NCBI RefSeq assembly: GCF_014638355.1
Contig: NZ_BMFK01000002.1
Coordinates: forward strand, 124,001-188,000
Source: Priestia taiwanensis
GTDB lineage: Bacteria > Bacillota > Bacilli > Bacillales > Bacillaceae_G
Length of the DNA stretch: 64,000 bases
Direction of reading: 5' to 3'
Shown: in pieces, positions 1 through 8,011 of the stretch
Position numbering within the stretch: position 1 is the stretch's first letter
How the letters are laid out: each line of letters begins with the position of its first letter
The notes under the pieces: model-generated
Seen by the model: the letters and a program-made list of their open reading frames with translations, nothing else
Database searches by the model: none
Told to the model about the DNA's origin: nothing
Translations under genes and position numbers: made by a program

Positions 1-211
1 CGTCGGTACTACCGATACCATTTAAGATGCGAAGAAAATCATCATCTGTTAATGAAACATCTTGAATTTCATTATAATGCTTTAAACGGAAGCAACGCTG
101 GCATATTACTTGTTCTTTTTCTAATGATGACGCAGGTGCATACCCTAATTCATTATTATCTGTTGTTTGAATAACAACACCGCACCCAATACATTTTACT
201 GCTTCATTCAA
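1..211 (-). CDS. yqeH: YqeH ribosome-biogenesis GTPase, N-terminal fragment
   Basis: Only the first ~70 codons are present; the gene runs off the left edge. On the minus strand a TTG start at 209-211 follows a GGGAGGA ribosome site lying inside the end of yqeG. The translation begins MNEAVKCIGCGVVIQ and continues to a CQRCF pair, the N-terminal treble-clef zinc motif (CxGC...CxxC) of YqeH, a circularly permuted GTPase needed for 30S subunit assembly. The GTPase motifs lie outside the window. It starts 3 nt after the yqeG stop, the usual Bacillus yqeG-yqeH operon order. Confidence 0.9.
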   Translation of the reverse strand, partial: MNEAVKCIGCGVVIQTTDNNELGYAPASSLEKEQVICQRCFRLKHYNEIQDVSLTDDDFLRILNGIGSTD

Positions 212-214
212 CTT

Positions 215-730
215 CTATTCCTCCCAATGTATAAGTCCTCTCGTTTTTAACTTCTTTAAAATACGACGTTCAATTATTCGATTAAACTTCGTCATAAGAC
301 CATCTGTTTTTGCTACAGGAACGACTAAAATCGTATGTAAACCTAGACGATTCCCACCAAGCACATCTGTTAGCACTTGATCTCCAATCATGACTACTTC
401 GTCTGCACGTAAATGCATCATGTAAAGAGCACGTTTAAATGCTTTATTCATTGGCTTTCTCGCACTATGGACAAATGGAATATTTAATGGATCTGAGAAA
501 TCTTTCACACGCTTTTCATTATTATTCGAAACAACAGTAACGTTAATGCCATATCTCTTCATCTCTGTAAACCACTCGATAAGCTTAGGCGTAGCATTTG
601 GACGGTCCCATTCAATTAACGTATTATCTAAGTCAGTAATAATACCTTTAATTCCTCGTTCCTTTAATTTCGTAGGCGTAATTTCATATATATCTTTCAC
701 ATATTCATTTGGTAAAAAACGTTTTAGCAT
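215..730 (-). CDS. yqeG: YqeG, HAD-family phosphatase
   Basis: 171 aa. The HAD nucleophile motif DLDNTL is at residues 33-38, motif II SNN at 68-70, the conserved lysine near 92 and motif III GDQVLTD at 116-122, so all catalytic elements of the subfamily IIIA phosphatases are present. The physiological substrate of YqeG is not established. It is first in an operon with yqeH (3 nt gap, the yqeH ribosome site lies inside its 3' end), suggesting a co-regulated role near ribosome assembly or DNA metabolism. The ATG start follows a GAGGTGTT ribosome site. Confidence 0.92.
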   Translation of the reverse strand: MLKRFLPNEYVKDIYEITPTKLKERGIKGIITDLDNTLIEWDRPNATPKLIEWFTEMKRYGINVTVVSNNNEKRVKDFSDPLNIPFVHSARKPMNKAFKRALYMMHLRADEVVMIGDQVLTDVLGGNRLGLHTILVVPVAKTDGLMTKFNRIIERRILKKLKTRGLIHWEE

Positions 731-829
731 CTTAACACCTCAATTAAATTAAACAATAATTGTCAATACTCTTCTATAAGTAACGTTTCTCTTATAAAAA
801 TGACAAAAATTTTACGACAAAATCAGCGT

Positions 830-939
830 TTATCCATTCTGTGGATAAGTTTATACACAATATAACCCTCTTATTCCCAGTCAATCCCAACTGTTCTTTC
901 TTTTTATTCCACAACTTATCCACTGTCTAATGTGGATAG
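830..939. promoter_or_regulatory. DnaA-box cluster upstream of sda
   Basis: Matches to the DnaA box TTATNCACA: TTATCCATT (830-838), TGTGGATAA (840-848, a perfect box on the minus strand), TTATACACA (851-859, perfect on plus), TTATCCACT (916-924, one mismatch) and TGTGGATAG (931-939, one mismatch on minus). They sit in the yqeG-sda intergenic region just upstream of a TATAAAT-like -10 near 950. In B. subtilis DnaA activates sda through such sites; the same logic is inferred here. Confidence 0.8.
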
Positions 940-1009
940 ATAGGAGTTTGTATAAATAGAAAAAATTTGGTTAAATAAATTTAAGCTAATCGTAAATATA
1001 GGAGGTGCA

Positions 1010-1033
1010 ATGCCATCTAGGCGATACGTATGA
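1010..1033 (+). CDS. Possible 7-codon leader peptide upstream of sda
   Basis: The strong ribosome site GGAGGTG (1001-1007) sits 2 nt before an ATG at 1010, which reads MPSRRYV and stops at TGA 1031-1033. That stop overlaps the sda ATG (1030-1032) as ATGA. The sda start itself is 22 nt from the ribosome site, too far for normal direct initiation, and a stop at 1018-1020 in the sda frame rules out an upstream start there. Translational coupling is inferred; the spacing to ATG 1010 is tighter than ideal, so confidence is limited. Confidence 0.35.
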   Translation: MPSRRYV

Positions 1034-1221
1034 ATAACATATCTGATGAATTACTTATTGATTCATATTACAAAGCGATTGACTTAGACTTACACCCTGA
1101 TTTTATTTTTCTTATGGAAAGCGAAATTATCCGCCGTTCTCTTCAAAACAAATTAAACCCTTCAAAATGCACTATTCAAAAAACTACTCTTCAAGTACAT
1201 CTCGAAACACAACCAGTCTAA
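1030..1221 (+). CDS. sda: Sda, checkpoint inhibitor of sporulation histidine kinases
   Basis: 63 aa. The N-terminal 40 residues ([12 protein letters not shown]...IIRRSL) match the helical-hairpin Sda family, which binds the DHp domain of KinA/KinB and blocks Spo0A phosphorylation when replication is perturbed. B. subtilis Sda is about 46-52 aa; here the protein continues ~20 residues beyond RRSL (NPSKCTIQ...ETQPV), an extension with no feature I recognise. The gene is divergent from yqeG, the same neighbourhood as in B. subtilis, and lies below a DnaA-box cluster. Its start is unusual (see the leader ORF). Confidence 0.88.
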   Translation: MNNISDELLIDSYYKAIDLDLHPDFIFLMESEIIRRSLQNKLNPSKCTIQKTTLQVHLETQPV

Positions 1222-1247
1222 TCGAATTATTCACACGACAAAAAAGC

Positions 1248-1273
1248 TAGGAGGGGATCCACTCACCCTCCTA
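1248..1273. terminator. Bidirectional terminator between sda and psd
   Basis: TAGGAGGG (1248-1255) pairs with CCCTCCTA (1266-1273). On the minus strand the stem is followed after GC by a run of six T, so it mainly ends psd; on the plus strand the trailing sequence is only moderately T-rich. Confidence 0.75.
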
Positions 1274-1284
1274 CATTTTCTATT

Positions 1285-2079
1285 TCACTTCAATTTCGAT
1301 ACTAACTTACCGATTTTTTGTCCCATAAATAAATCTTGCTTATAGTGAATCGCTGGATCAATCTCAAATGAACCCTTCTCGAACAGTAAAACAATCGTTG
1401 AACCAAATGAGAAGTACCCTACTTCATCCCCTCTCATGAAGGCTTGGCTTTCATTTGTCACATGAATCGTGTTAACAAACATTGCACCTACTTTTACAAC
1501 CGCTACATGTTGCCCATTATGTACCAACTCTGATACAACTCGGTAATTCTTAGATAATGGTGACTTTCCATATTTTAAGCCTAGTTCATTTACTGGCGCA
1601 GATTTCGTTCCTAACTCAAAGCGCTCTACTACTTCTCCATCAATTGGACTGTGAATACGGTGATAGTGGCTTGGGCTTAAATAAAGGACAAAATATTGTC
1701 CACCTTCATATTTATGAGTACGTTCCTCTTTCCCTAACATATCAATGATAGAGTAGTGCTTGCCCTTTACTGTAAACTGCTTATCTTCATTAATAATACC
1801 GAAGTCTTCCACAACACAGTCTACGGGACTCACTACTGTATCGGATTCTATATCCACTGTACGTACTCCCTCTTTTAAACGACGAGTGAAGAAATCATGT
1901 AAGGAATGGTACTCCTTCATATCCTTTTCCATTTCATCTAGACGAATATTATATGTCTTCGCATATGTTGGAATAAGAACTTTACTCATTTTAGACGTCG
2001 CAAATTTTCGTAGTAAATAAGAAATAAAACGACGATTTGGTAATTCCAACAACACTTTTAAAAACTTTTCTTTTAACAT
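1285..2079 (-). CDS. psd: Phosphatidylserine decarboxylase proenzyme
   Basis: 264 aa, typical of the prokaryotic type-I family. It converts phosphatidylserine to phosphatidylethanolamine at the membrane. The self-cleavage motif is FGST with Ser227 expected to become the pyruvoyl group, giving a long beta and a short alpha chain of ~38 residues. Conserved SPVDCVV near 92 and YHRIHSP near 140 are also visible. The ATG start has a GGAGGG site. Single-gene unit between convergent sda and divergent sigK; it is not next to pssA here. Confidence 0.95.
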   Translation of the reverse strand: MLKEKFLKVLLELPNRRFISYLLRKFATSKMSKVLIPTYAKTYNIRLDEMEKDMKEYHSLHDFFTRRLKEGVRTVDIESDTVVSPVDCVVEDFGIINEDKQFTVKGKHYSIIDMLGKEERTHKYEGGQYFVLYLSPSHYHRIHSPIDGEVVERFELGTKSAPVNELGLKYGKSPLSKNYRVVSELVHNGQHVAVVKVGAMFVNTIHVTNESQAFMRGDEVGYFSFGSTIVLLFEKGSFEIDPAIHYKQDLFMGQKIGKLVSKLK

Positions 2080-2397
2080 GTTAACCCTCCTACATATTAT
2101 ACCATACTATACTATATCTTAATGTGCCGTTAAAATACAGAATAAATTACATATAGTCAACATTTTCTTCTTTACGACATTCTTCATAATAGCCAAGCTT
2201 CCTTCTAAACATAAAAAAATCAAAAAAATGATTCGTTATCCAAAGGTACCGGCTACATAAATTTCAACTAAAAACTTTTGGTATAAGTCATCCTTCCCAT
2301 TTCCCATAATAAAACCAAAAAACATCCTTATGTTACGATGATAAACAAAAAATACAAAGAATATCCATCTGGACAAACACACGCATCCAACTTCATT
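2080..2397. other. psd-sigK divergent intergenic region
   Basis: About 320 AT-rich bases between the psd start and the sigK promoter area. I see no ORF with a ribosome site, no strong hairpin with a T-run and no trace of a recombinase or sigK-intervening element. It should hold the psd promoter on the minus strand, but I cannot single out one hexamer pair with confidence. Confidence 0.5.
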
Positions 2398-2405
2398 CAT
2401 ACATA
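2370..2405 (+). promoter_or_regulatory. Candidate sporulation promoter of sigK
   Basis: CATACATA at 2398-2405 is a 6/8 match to the SigE -10 consensus, and an AC dinucleotide ~16 bp upstream fits the sparse SigK -35. GGACAAAC at ~2371-2378 resembles a SpoIIID site. In B. subtilis sigK is transcribed by SigE then SigK with SpoIIID; assignment here is by analogy. Confidence 0.3.
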
Positions 2406-2438
2406 TAGTAGAAATGGTATTTCTTTGGAGGTGGAGTA

Positions 2439-3152
2439 ATGCCAGGACTAATTACCGCGCTTGGTTTTCTCTTAAAGGAACTGTTTCTTTTCGTTTCTTT
2501 TGTCAAAAACAACGCTTTTCCACAACCGCTTGAACCTAGTGAGGAACATAAGTATTTAGAATTAATGGCACAAGGAGATGCTCGGGCTAGGAATCTCTTA
2601 ATTGAGCATAATTTACGCCTTGTTGCACATATCGTTAAGAAATTCGAGAATACCGGCGAAGATGCAGAAGACTTAATTTCGATTGGCACAATCGGTTTAA
2701 TTAAAGCTATCGAAAGTTATTCTGTGGAGAAAGGAACAAAATTAGCTACATATGCCGCCCGCTGTATCGAGAATGAAATATTGATGCATTTGCGAGCCCT
2801 CAAAAAAACAAAAAAAGATGTTTCCCTTCATGATCCAATTGGTCAAGATAAAGAAGGAAATGAAATTAGCTTAATTGATATTCTAAAGTCTGAGTCAGAA
2901 GATGTAATTGAAACAATTCAACTAAGTATGGAACTAGAAAAAATCCGTGAATATATCGGTATCCTTGATGACAGAGAAAAAGAAGTAATTATTAGCCGCT
3001 TCGGTCTTGATTTAGAAAAGGAAAAAACACAACGTGAAATCGCCAAAAAGCTTGGTATTTCAAGAAGTTACGTATCACGTATCGAAAAACGAGCATTAAT
3101 GAAAATGTTCCACGAATTTGTTCGTAATGAGAAAGAAAAGAAAAAGAAATAA
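2439..3152 (+). CDS. sigK: RNA polymerase sigma-K factor precursor, uninterrupted
   Basis: 237 aa sigma-70 family. Residues 1-20 ([15 protein letters not shown]...) form the hydrophobic pro-sequence removed by SpoIVFB; region 2 covers ~55-125 ([26 protein letters not shown]) and region 4 with its helix-turn-helix ~178-230 ([22 protein letters not shown]). It directs late mother-cell transcription (coat, cortex maturation). The reading frame is continuous: no skin-like insertion splits it between regions 2 and 4. The ATG follows GGAGGTGGAG. A lysine-rich tail KEKKKK ends the protein. Confidence 0.96.
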   Translation: MPGLITALGFLLKELFLFVSFVKNNAFPQPLEPSEEHKYLELMAQGDARARNLLIEHNLRLVAHIVKKFENTGEDAEDLISIGTIGLIKAIESYSVEKGTKLATYAARCIENEILMHLRALKKTKKDVSLHDPIGQDKEGNEISLIDILKSESEDVIETIQLSMELEKIREYIGILDDREKEVIISRFGLDLEKEKTQREIAKKLGISRSYVSRIEKRALMKMFHEFVRNEKEKKKK

Positions 3153-3178
3153 GCGGCCTTATGCATGGCCGCTTATTT
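3147..3178. terminator. Terminator between sigK and the DUF1963 gene
   Basis: AAATAAGCGGCC (3147-3158) pairs perfectly with GGCCGCTTATTT (3167-3178), starting in the sigK stop codon. The symmetric A/T tracts allow termination from both convergent genes. Confidence 0.8.
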
Positions 3179-3183
3179 GCGTC

Positions 3184-3969
3184 TTAATGACATTGCATAA
3201 TCATCCATGAATCTTCAAATCGTTGATTCTTTAATGAATCTTTCGGAATACAGAAATATAGCATCCCTACATCTCCCCACATATCCAGGAACTCTTCATC
3301 GCTATCGATTTGAAATAATAATTCCCAATCATTCTTACTCACATTATTTTCCGCATAACATTCACTTTCTTCAAACACCGGATTCTGTACTGCTTGTGGA
3401 TGACCAAACAATTGATGAAGCGGAATATGCTCACCTTGTATCTCTTCTAATACTTTATAGTACTTGTCATAATCACCTTCATCTTCAAAGTAAATATCAT
3501 TTTCTAAGCATACTACCTTTTCAAATGTTAACAGTGATTCTGGATACGCATATGCTCCTTCTTCTTGAACAATATGTAATTCCTTTACTTCCTCTATATA
3601 TACCACCCTCCATCCATTACGCTCTTCAAATTCTCCCCAAGGGCTCTCTAAATACTTATCTACGTCTGGTGGTGAACAATAATAAAAGAAATATAACATG
3701 CCACTTCGAGGTAAATCCTGATGAATAAATGGAATATCGCTCAAATTCAACTGTGCTAATAACGTCAAAGGTTGTTCTTTATAAACAGGGACACTCATTC
3801 CAACTGGTAAATGTGGATATCCTCCAAATTTAGAACTACCGATACTTGGCTGCTCTGAACAGGTCGGCATACAGCGTACACATTCATACAACGATTCTAG
3901 AATATTATCTTGTTCATGCTCCAACTCATATTCTTTCATTAGTTGACGTACTTTTTCTTTCATCTCCAT
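3184..3969 (-). CDS. DUF1963 (YwqG-like) protein of unknown function
   Basis: 261 aa, soluble, acidic. The pattern SSKFGGYPHLP near residues 45-55, followed by LTLLAQLNLSDIP and later MLYFFYY...MLYFCIP, is characteristic of the YwqG/DUF1963 family, whose molecular function is unknown. Near the C-terminus HPQAVQNP precedes WELLFQIDSDEEF, also typical. Stands alone between the sigK terminator and the mccB terminator; the ATG has a weakly spaced GGGGGAG site. Confidence 0.8.
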   Translation of the reverse strand: MEMKEKVRQLMKEYELEHEQDNILESLYECVRCMPTCSEQPSIGSSKFGGYPHLPVGMSVPVYKEQPLTLLAQLNLSDIPFIHQDLPRSGMLYFFYYCSPPDVDKYLESPWGEFEERNGWRVVYIEEVKELHIVQEEGAYAYPESLLTFEKVVCLENDIYFEDEGDYDKYYKVLEEIQGEHIPLHQLFGHPQAVQNPVFEESECYAENNVSKNDWELLFQIDSDEEFLDMWGDVGMLYFCIPKDSLKNQRFEDSWMIMQCH

Positions 3970-4048
3970 ATCTTCACTCCCCCTTTATTTCTTATAGAAT
4001 AGCAAAAAATTAGAACAAAATGGTAATAGAATCTCTGCAAAAAAATAA

Positions 4049-4072
4049 GATCCTTCTCCTATGAAAAGGATC
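4049..4072 (-). terminator. Terminator of mccAB
   Basis: GATCCTT (4049-4055) and AAGGATC (4066-4072) form a stem that on the minus strand is followed by a T-rich run (TTATTTTTTT), 10 nt past the mccB stop. Confidence 0.8.
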
Positions 4073-4081
4073 ACAGACTAT

Positions 4082-5215
4082 TTAAGAAAGTGCTTGTTCT
4101 AAATCTTCTATCAAATCCCTACTATCTTCTATCCCTACCGAAATACGAATAAGCGTGTCTGTAATACCAAGCTCTTGTCTACGCTCAAACGGAATAGAGG
4201 CATGTGTCATCTTCGAAGGGACAGAAATTAAACTTTCCACTGCTCCCAGGCTCTCTGCTAGCACAAAGTAACGGACAGATTGCATTATTTTATCAACTAA
4301 CGATTCACTTTCTACTTCAAATGAAACCATTCCTCCAAAACCACTCGCTTGTTGCTTTGCTAAATGATGCTGGGGATGAGTTGAAATACCTGGATAATAT
4401 ACTTTCTTTACTTTTGGATGACTTTCCAAAAAGTGCACAATTGCTTTTGTATTCTCCTCATGTGCATTCATTCGCACTCCTAACGTACGAATACCACGTT
4501 GTAATAACCAACTATCTTGAGGTCCTAATACTCCCCCTGTACTATTCTGGATGAAATGAAGCTGTTCAGCTAACTCCTTTGACGCAGCGACCACAATCCC
4601 CGCCACAACATCACTATGCCCTCCTAAATACTTCGTTGCACTATGTACAACGATATCCGCCCCTAGTAAGAGCGGTTGCTGGAAATACGGCGTTAAAAAT
4701 GTATTATCTACAATTGTAAGTAGATTATTTTCCTTCGCAAATGCTGTAACTTCTTTTATACCTGTCACTTTCAGCAATGGATTCGTTGGTGTTTCAAGGT
4801 AAATAGCCTTTGTCTGATTCGTTACCACTCGTTCAATCTCTCGCAAAGAAGTTGTATCAACAAACGAAGATGCAATATGAAAACGATTCAATACACGTTT
4901 CATCACACGATATGTACCTCCGTACACATCATCTGTAAAAATCAAATGGTCACCTGGTTTAAATAACATCATGATTGCTGTAATTGCCGCCATACCAGAA
5001 GAAAATGCAAATCCAGCTTCTCCCTCTTCTAACTCCTTCATCAACTCCTCTAACGCAAACCTAGTCGGGTTTTTCGTTCGTGAATATTCATATCCTTTAT
5101 GCACACCAACCGACTCTTGTTTGTACGTACTTGTTTGATAAATAGGCGTGGACACCGCTCCCGTTAATACATCCCCAACGATACCGCCATGAATAAGCTT
5201 CGTCCGTTTTCTCAT
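4082..5215 (-). CDS. mccB: Cystathionine gamma-lyase / homocysteine desulfhydrase
   Basis: 377 aa from the ATG at 5213-5215 (a TTG one codon earlier is less well spaced from the GAGGGTG ribosome site). A Cys/Met-metabolism PLP enzyme: SATKYLGGHSD carries the Schiff-base lysine (about residue 195), and EYSRTKNPTR and SSGMAAI are the phosphate-binding motifs. By family and position beside mccA it cleaves cystathionine to cysteine, completing reverse transsulfuration from homocysteine. The ribosome site overlaps the mccA stop, so the two genes are translationally linked. Confidence 0.9.
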   Translation of the reverse strand: MRKRTKLIHGGIVGDVLTGAVSTPIYQTSTYKQESVGVHKGYEYSRTKNPTRFALEELMKELEEGEAGFAFSSGMAAITAIMMLFKPGDHLIFTDDVYGGTYRVMKRVLNRFHIASSFVDTTSLREIERVVTNQTKAIYLETPTNPLLKVTGIKEVTAFAKENNLLTIVDNTFLTPYFQQPLLLGADIVVHSATKYLGGHSDVVAGIVVAASKELAEQLHFIQNSTGGVLGPQDSWLLQRGIRTLGVRMNAHEENTKAIVHFLESHPKVKKVYYPGISTHPQHHLAKQQASGFGGMVSFEVESESLVDKIMQSVRYFVLAESLGAVESLISVPSKMTHASIPFERRQELGITDTLIRISVGIEDSRDLIEDLEQALS

Positions 5216-5222
5216 CAACCGT

Positions 5223-6140
5223 TCACCCTCTGTAAATATTTTTGCTTAAATATCGTTCGCTTCCATCAGGAAAAATTGTGACAATATACGTTCCTGGCTT
5301 CGCATTTTGCGCTTCCATTAAACTAGCATGAAGTACAGCACCAGAAGAACTTCCTACTAGTAACCCTTCTTTTTTCGCTACTTCGCTCACTATACGAAAA
5401 GAATCCTTATCTTTTACTGTATGAATGCCATCAAAATAACCTACATCCATGAAAGACGGAAGAAACTCCATCCCAATTCCTTCTACCTCATGCGGATGGA
5501 TAGTCCCCCCATTCAAAATAGATCCTTCCGGCTCAACAATTACTGTTTTTATGATGGGATTTTGGTGTTTCAAATATTTTGCTGTTCCCATAAACGTTCC
5601 ACCCGTACCCGCACCAGCGACAAATACATCAATTCTCCCTTCTAACGCTTCCCATAGTTCTGGACCTAACGTTTCATAATATGTCTCTGGATTGCTCTCA
5701 TTTGCAAATTGTTGCGGGCTATACGAATCAGGAATTTCATAGACTAACTCCTGAGCTTTTTTGATAGCACCTAGTATCCCTTCTTCTGTAGGTGTATTCA
5801 CAACAATAGCACCTAACGCCTTCATTAGCACTTGCTTTTCTATGCTAAATTTCTCAGGCACAACAAATACCACTTGAATATCATAAGGGATAGCTGCTAG
5901 TGCTAGACCTATTCCTGTATTCCCTGCCGTTGGTTCAATAATTGTTCCACCTTCTTTAAGCAATCCTTTCTTGAATGCATCTTCAATTAATTTCTTTCCT
6001 AGTCGATCTTTCACACTCCCACCAGGATTGAAATATTCAAGCTTCGCAAATAAGCGAACACCGCTCGGTAACGAAAAGCGCGTAAGCTCAACCAACGGTG
6101 TATGACCAATTAACTCATGAACACTTTTGTATACCTTCAC
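5223..6140 (-). CDS. mccA: O-acetylserine-dependent cystathionine beta-synthase
   Basis: 305 aa fold-type II PLP enzyme. NPGGSVKDRL holds the PLP lysine K44; TAGNTGIGLA (71-80) binds the phosphate; GTGGTFMG and GSSSGAVLHA are later cofactor loops. Adjacency to mccB favours MccA (YrhA) over CysK: it condenses homocysteine with O-acetylserine. Length equals B. subtilis MccA-type enzymes, with no CBS domain. Promoter region upstream contains a dyad that could be a CymR site. Two mtnN terminators separate it from mtnN, so mccAB is its own operon. Confidence 0.88.
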   Translation of the reverse strand: MKVYKSVHELIGHTPLVELTRFSLPSGVRLFAKLEYFNPGGSVKDRLGKKLIEDAFKKGLLKEGGTIIEPTAGNTGIGLALAAIPYDIQVVFVVPEKFSIEKQVLMKALGAIVVNTPTEEGILGAIKKAQELVYEIPDSYSPQQFANESNPETYYETLGPELWEALEGRIDVFVAGAGTGGTFMGTAKYLKHQNPIIKTVIVEPEGSILNGGTIHPHEVEGIGMEFLPSFMDVGYFDGIHTVKDKDSFRIVSEVAKKEGLLVGSSSGAVLHASLMEAQNAKPGTYIVTIFPDGSERYLSKNIYRG

Positions 6141-6188
6141 GACAATCCTCCTTCACAAGCGTTCCTGTATTTAATGTATGTCGAAGTT

Positions 6189-6205
6189 ATAGGAAAAGAG
6201 CCTAT
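6189..6205. promoter_or_regulatory. Dyad upstream of mccAB, possible CymR operator
   Basis: ATAGG (6189-6193) and CCTAT (6201-6205) are inverted arms with a 7-nt spacer, ~50 bp upstream of the mccA ATG. CymR, encoded at 38.7-39.1 kb in this window, represses mccAB in B. subtilis. Assignment rests on pathway logic and symmetry only. Confidence 0.35.
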
Positions 6206-6215
6206 TCCATGAAAA

Positions 6216-6242
6216 AAGGAATAAAGACCATCCTTATTCCTT
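6216..6242 (-). terminator. Second mtnN terminator
   Basis: AAGGAATAA (6216-6224) pairs with TTATTCCTT (6234-6242); on the minus strand the stem runs into six T. It lies directly behind the first mtnN terminator. Confidence 0.7.
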
Positions 6243-6258
6243 GTAACATCAACAAAAA

Positions 6259-6282
6259 ACCGTGTAGATTTATCTACACGGT
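6259..6282 (-). terminator. First mtnN terminator
   Basis: ACCGTGTAGA (6259-6268) and TCTACACGGT (6273-6282), a perfect 10-bp stem with loop TTTA, followed on the minus strand by TTTTTTG. Confidence 0.88.
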
Positions 6283-6290
6283 CTGTTATC

Positions 6291-6983
6291 TTATAATTCA
6301 TTTAACATTTCTAAAATAAAGTTAGAAGAATGTAACGCTGCCTTGCTTAGGAATTGATCAAAGCTAATGTTCGATTCTTTTCCTGCGATATCTGATAATG
6401 CACGGATGATAACGAATGGCACCTCATATTGGTGACATACTTGCGCAACTGCTGCTGCTTCCATTTCTACTGCATAAATATCGCCTAATTGTGAGCGAAC
6501 ATACTCTACACGAGTTGGATCACTCATAAATGAATCACCCGTTGCAATTAATCCTTTTACAACTTGTACAGCTTCTTCTTTTGATGCACACTTCTCTGCA
6601 ATCGCTACAAGTTCAGCATTTGCTTCAAACGCTGCTGGCATTCCAGGTACTTGACCGTACTCATAGTTGAATGCTGTTACATCTACGTCATGATGACGAA
6701 CTTCAGATGAAATAACAACGTCACCTACATTTAATGAATGATGGAATCCACCTGCTGAACCAGTATTGATTACACGTTCTGGTTTGTAGCGCTCCATTAA
6801 AATTGTTGTAGACATAGCCGCATTTACTTTACCAATGCCTGACTTTAATAGAATAATTTCATGCCCAGCAATTGTTCCTTTTGAAAATTCACAACCCGCT
6901 ACAACCTCTACTTCACGGTTTTCTAATTTATCACGTAAAATTTCTACTTCTTGTTCCATCGCACCGATAATTGCTATTCTCAT
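6291..6983 (-). CDS. mtnN: 5'-methylthioadenosine / S-adenosylhomocysteine nucleosidase
   Basis: 231 aa from the ATG at 6981-6983, chosen over an in-frame GTG 8 codons upstream because GAGGG sits 7 nt before it and [13 protein letters not shown] is the family N-terminus. It hydrolyses MTA and SAH to adenine plus the thio-sugar in the SAM recycling pathway. Visible: substrate glutamate in GAMEQE, TGSAGG, the [11 protein letters not shown] motif and RALSDIAG with the catalytic aspartate. Unlike B. subtilis, where yrrT precedes it in one operon with mccAB, here it has its own tandem terminators and no yrrT neighbour. Confidence 0.95.
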   Translation of the reverse strand: MRIAIIGAMEQEVEILRDKLENREVEVVAGCEFSKGTIAGHEIILLKSGIGKVNAAMSTTILMERYKPERVINTGSAGGFHHSLNVGDVVISSEVRHHDVDVTAFNYEYGQVPGMPAAFEANAELVAIAEKCASKEEAVQVVKGLIATGDSFMSDPTRVEYVRSQLGDIYAVEMEAAAVAQVCHQYEVPFVIIRALSDIAGKESNISFDQFLSKAALHSSNFILEMLNEL

Positions 6984-7018
6984 ACTCATCCCTCTTTCTT
7001 CTTCCACATAGTAGCTAC

Positions 7019-7036
7019 TTGTTCATATCCGAACAA
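7019..7036. promoter_or_regulatory. Perfect dyad in the mtnN upstream region
   Basis: TTGTTC (7019-7024) and GAACAA (7031-7036) with a 6-nt spacer, ~40 bp upstream of the mtnN ATG. A possible operator; it does not fit the LexA box, where GAAC precedes GTTC. Regulator unknown. Confidence 0.3.
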
Positions 7037-7142
7037 TAATAACGCTACTAGTAGATAATTCATAATAACTTTCTCTTACACTTCTATCTTTTCAAGCAAT
7101 GTGCAAGTAATCACCATTTTATCATTTTTGTTCTACAAATAG

Positions 7143-7694
7143 CTACACAATTTCTCTGTTATGCTTCATCCAGTTCATCTTTTCACATAAAGAAGTAATA
7201 TGCGCAACGTGATGTTTTCCATGCCAAGCATACAATGCTAATACCATATCTAAATTCAACTTAATTTTCATTTCTGGATTATAAAATGTTTTTGAAAACT
7301 CCGTCTGCGGTAATGATTTTAATACTGTTGACCACCTTTCATGAAGCCCTTCAAGTATGCATATTGAACTTTGAATAGAACCTTCCATAGAATCTGACAA
7401 CAATGCCCATTGCTTTTCATTATACGTTTTAATTGTTGGGTGTTCCTCCGTCAAAGCCAACTTAAAGCGTGTGTATGCATTCATATGACTATCTGCTATA
7501 TGATGAACAACTTGTCGCACCGTCCATCCCCCATCTCGATAAGGTGTATCTAGCTGCTCATCTGTTAAACTATGCACTGCATTTTTTAATATCGTTGGTA
7601 AACTTTCTATTTCTTCTATCCATGTTTCTCTCAGTTCCTCTGTTACATCTTGTGTAAACAAAAACTTCCCTATCGGATAACGCTCATCTTTCAT
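7143..7694 (-). CDS. DinB/YfiT-family protein, probable bacillithiol S-transferase
   Basis: 183 aa from ATG 7692-7694, which has GGGGG 7 nt upstream; an in-frame extension of 40 residues has no homology-like content. The DinB four-helix fold is indicated by three metal-site histidines: the first in VVHHIADSH, the pair in AWHGKHHVAH. TVRQVVHHIADSH is the YfiT signature. B. subtilis YfiT (BstA) is described as a bacillithiol transferase; substrate here is not known. Upstream it diverges from the DUF2536 gene, and the two 5' regions overlap closely. Confidence 0.78.
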   Translation of the reverse strand: MKDERYPIGKFLFTQDVTEELRETWIEEIESLPTILKNAVHSLTDEQLDTPYRDGGWTVRQVVHHIADSHMNAYTRFKLALTEEHPTIKTYNEKQWALLSDSMEGSIQSSICILEGLHERWSTVLKSLPQTEFSKTFYNPEMKIKLNLDMVLALYAWHGKHHVAHITSLCEKMNWMKHNREIV

Positions 7695-7801
7695 TTCCAT
7701 TCCCCCATTGTCAAATGTGCATCTATCTATTACCCTAAAGATACATTCTCTCTCTATACATGATTTACCTGCTACCGTTATATAGAAAGGAGCTTTTATG
7801 T

Positions 7802-8011
7802 ATGCAGTTCTCATTAGATATTATAGAAGACAAAGTAGAGTTTTTCGAAGCAACTAACTTACAAATAATTGAAAAGATGATTAGTGAAAAAATCGATCAA
7901 AACCGAGCTATCTTCCTACAAGTACATCACGTATCTCACCAAATGTATGTAGATCCTGCAACTAACTATAAATGTTACAGTGCAGTCGTACATTTTAAGG
8001 CAAAAAAATAA
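7802..8011 (+). CDS. DUF2536 (YrzA-like) small protein
   Basis: 69 aa starting at ATG 7802, with AAAGGAG at 7786-7792. The motifs EDKVEFFEA near the start, NRAIFLQVHHVSHQMYVDP in the middle and YSAVVHFKAKK at the C-terminus match the YrzA/DUF2536 family of Bacillus; function unknown. An out-of-frame ATG at 7798 is also well spaced but opens only a 19-codon frame. It is divergent from the YfiT gene and ends in a terminator shared with yrrS. Confidence 0.82.
   Translation: MQFSLDIIEDKVEFFEATNLQIIEKMISEKIDQNRAIFLQVHHVSHQMYVDPATNYKCYSAVVHFKAKK

Noticed and set aside
6189-6205. S-box (SAM) riboswitch before mccA or mtnN
   Set aside because: The conserved S-box blocks are absent; only simple dyads and terminators are visible.
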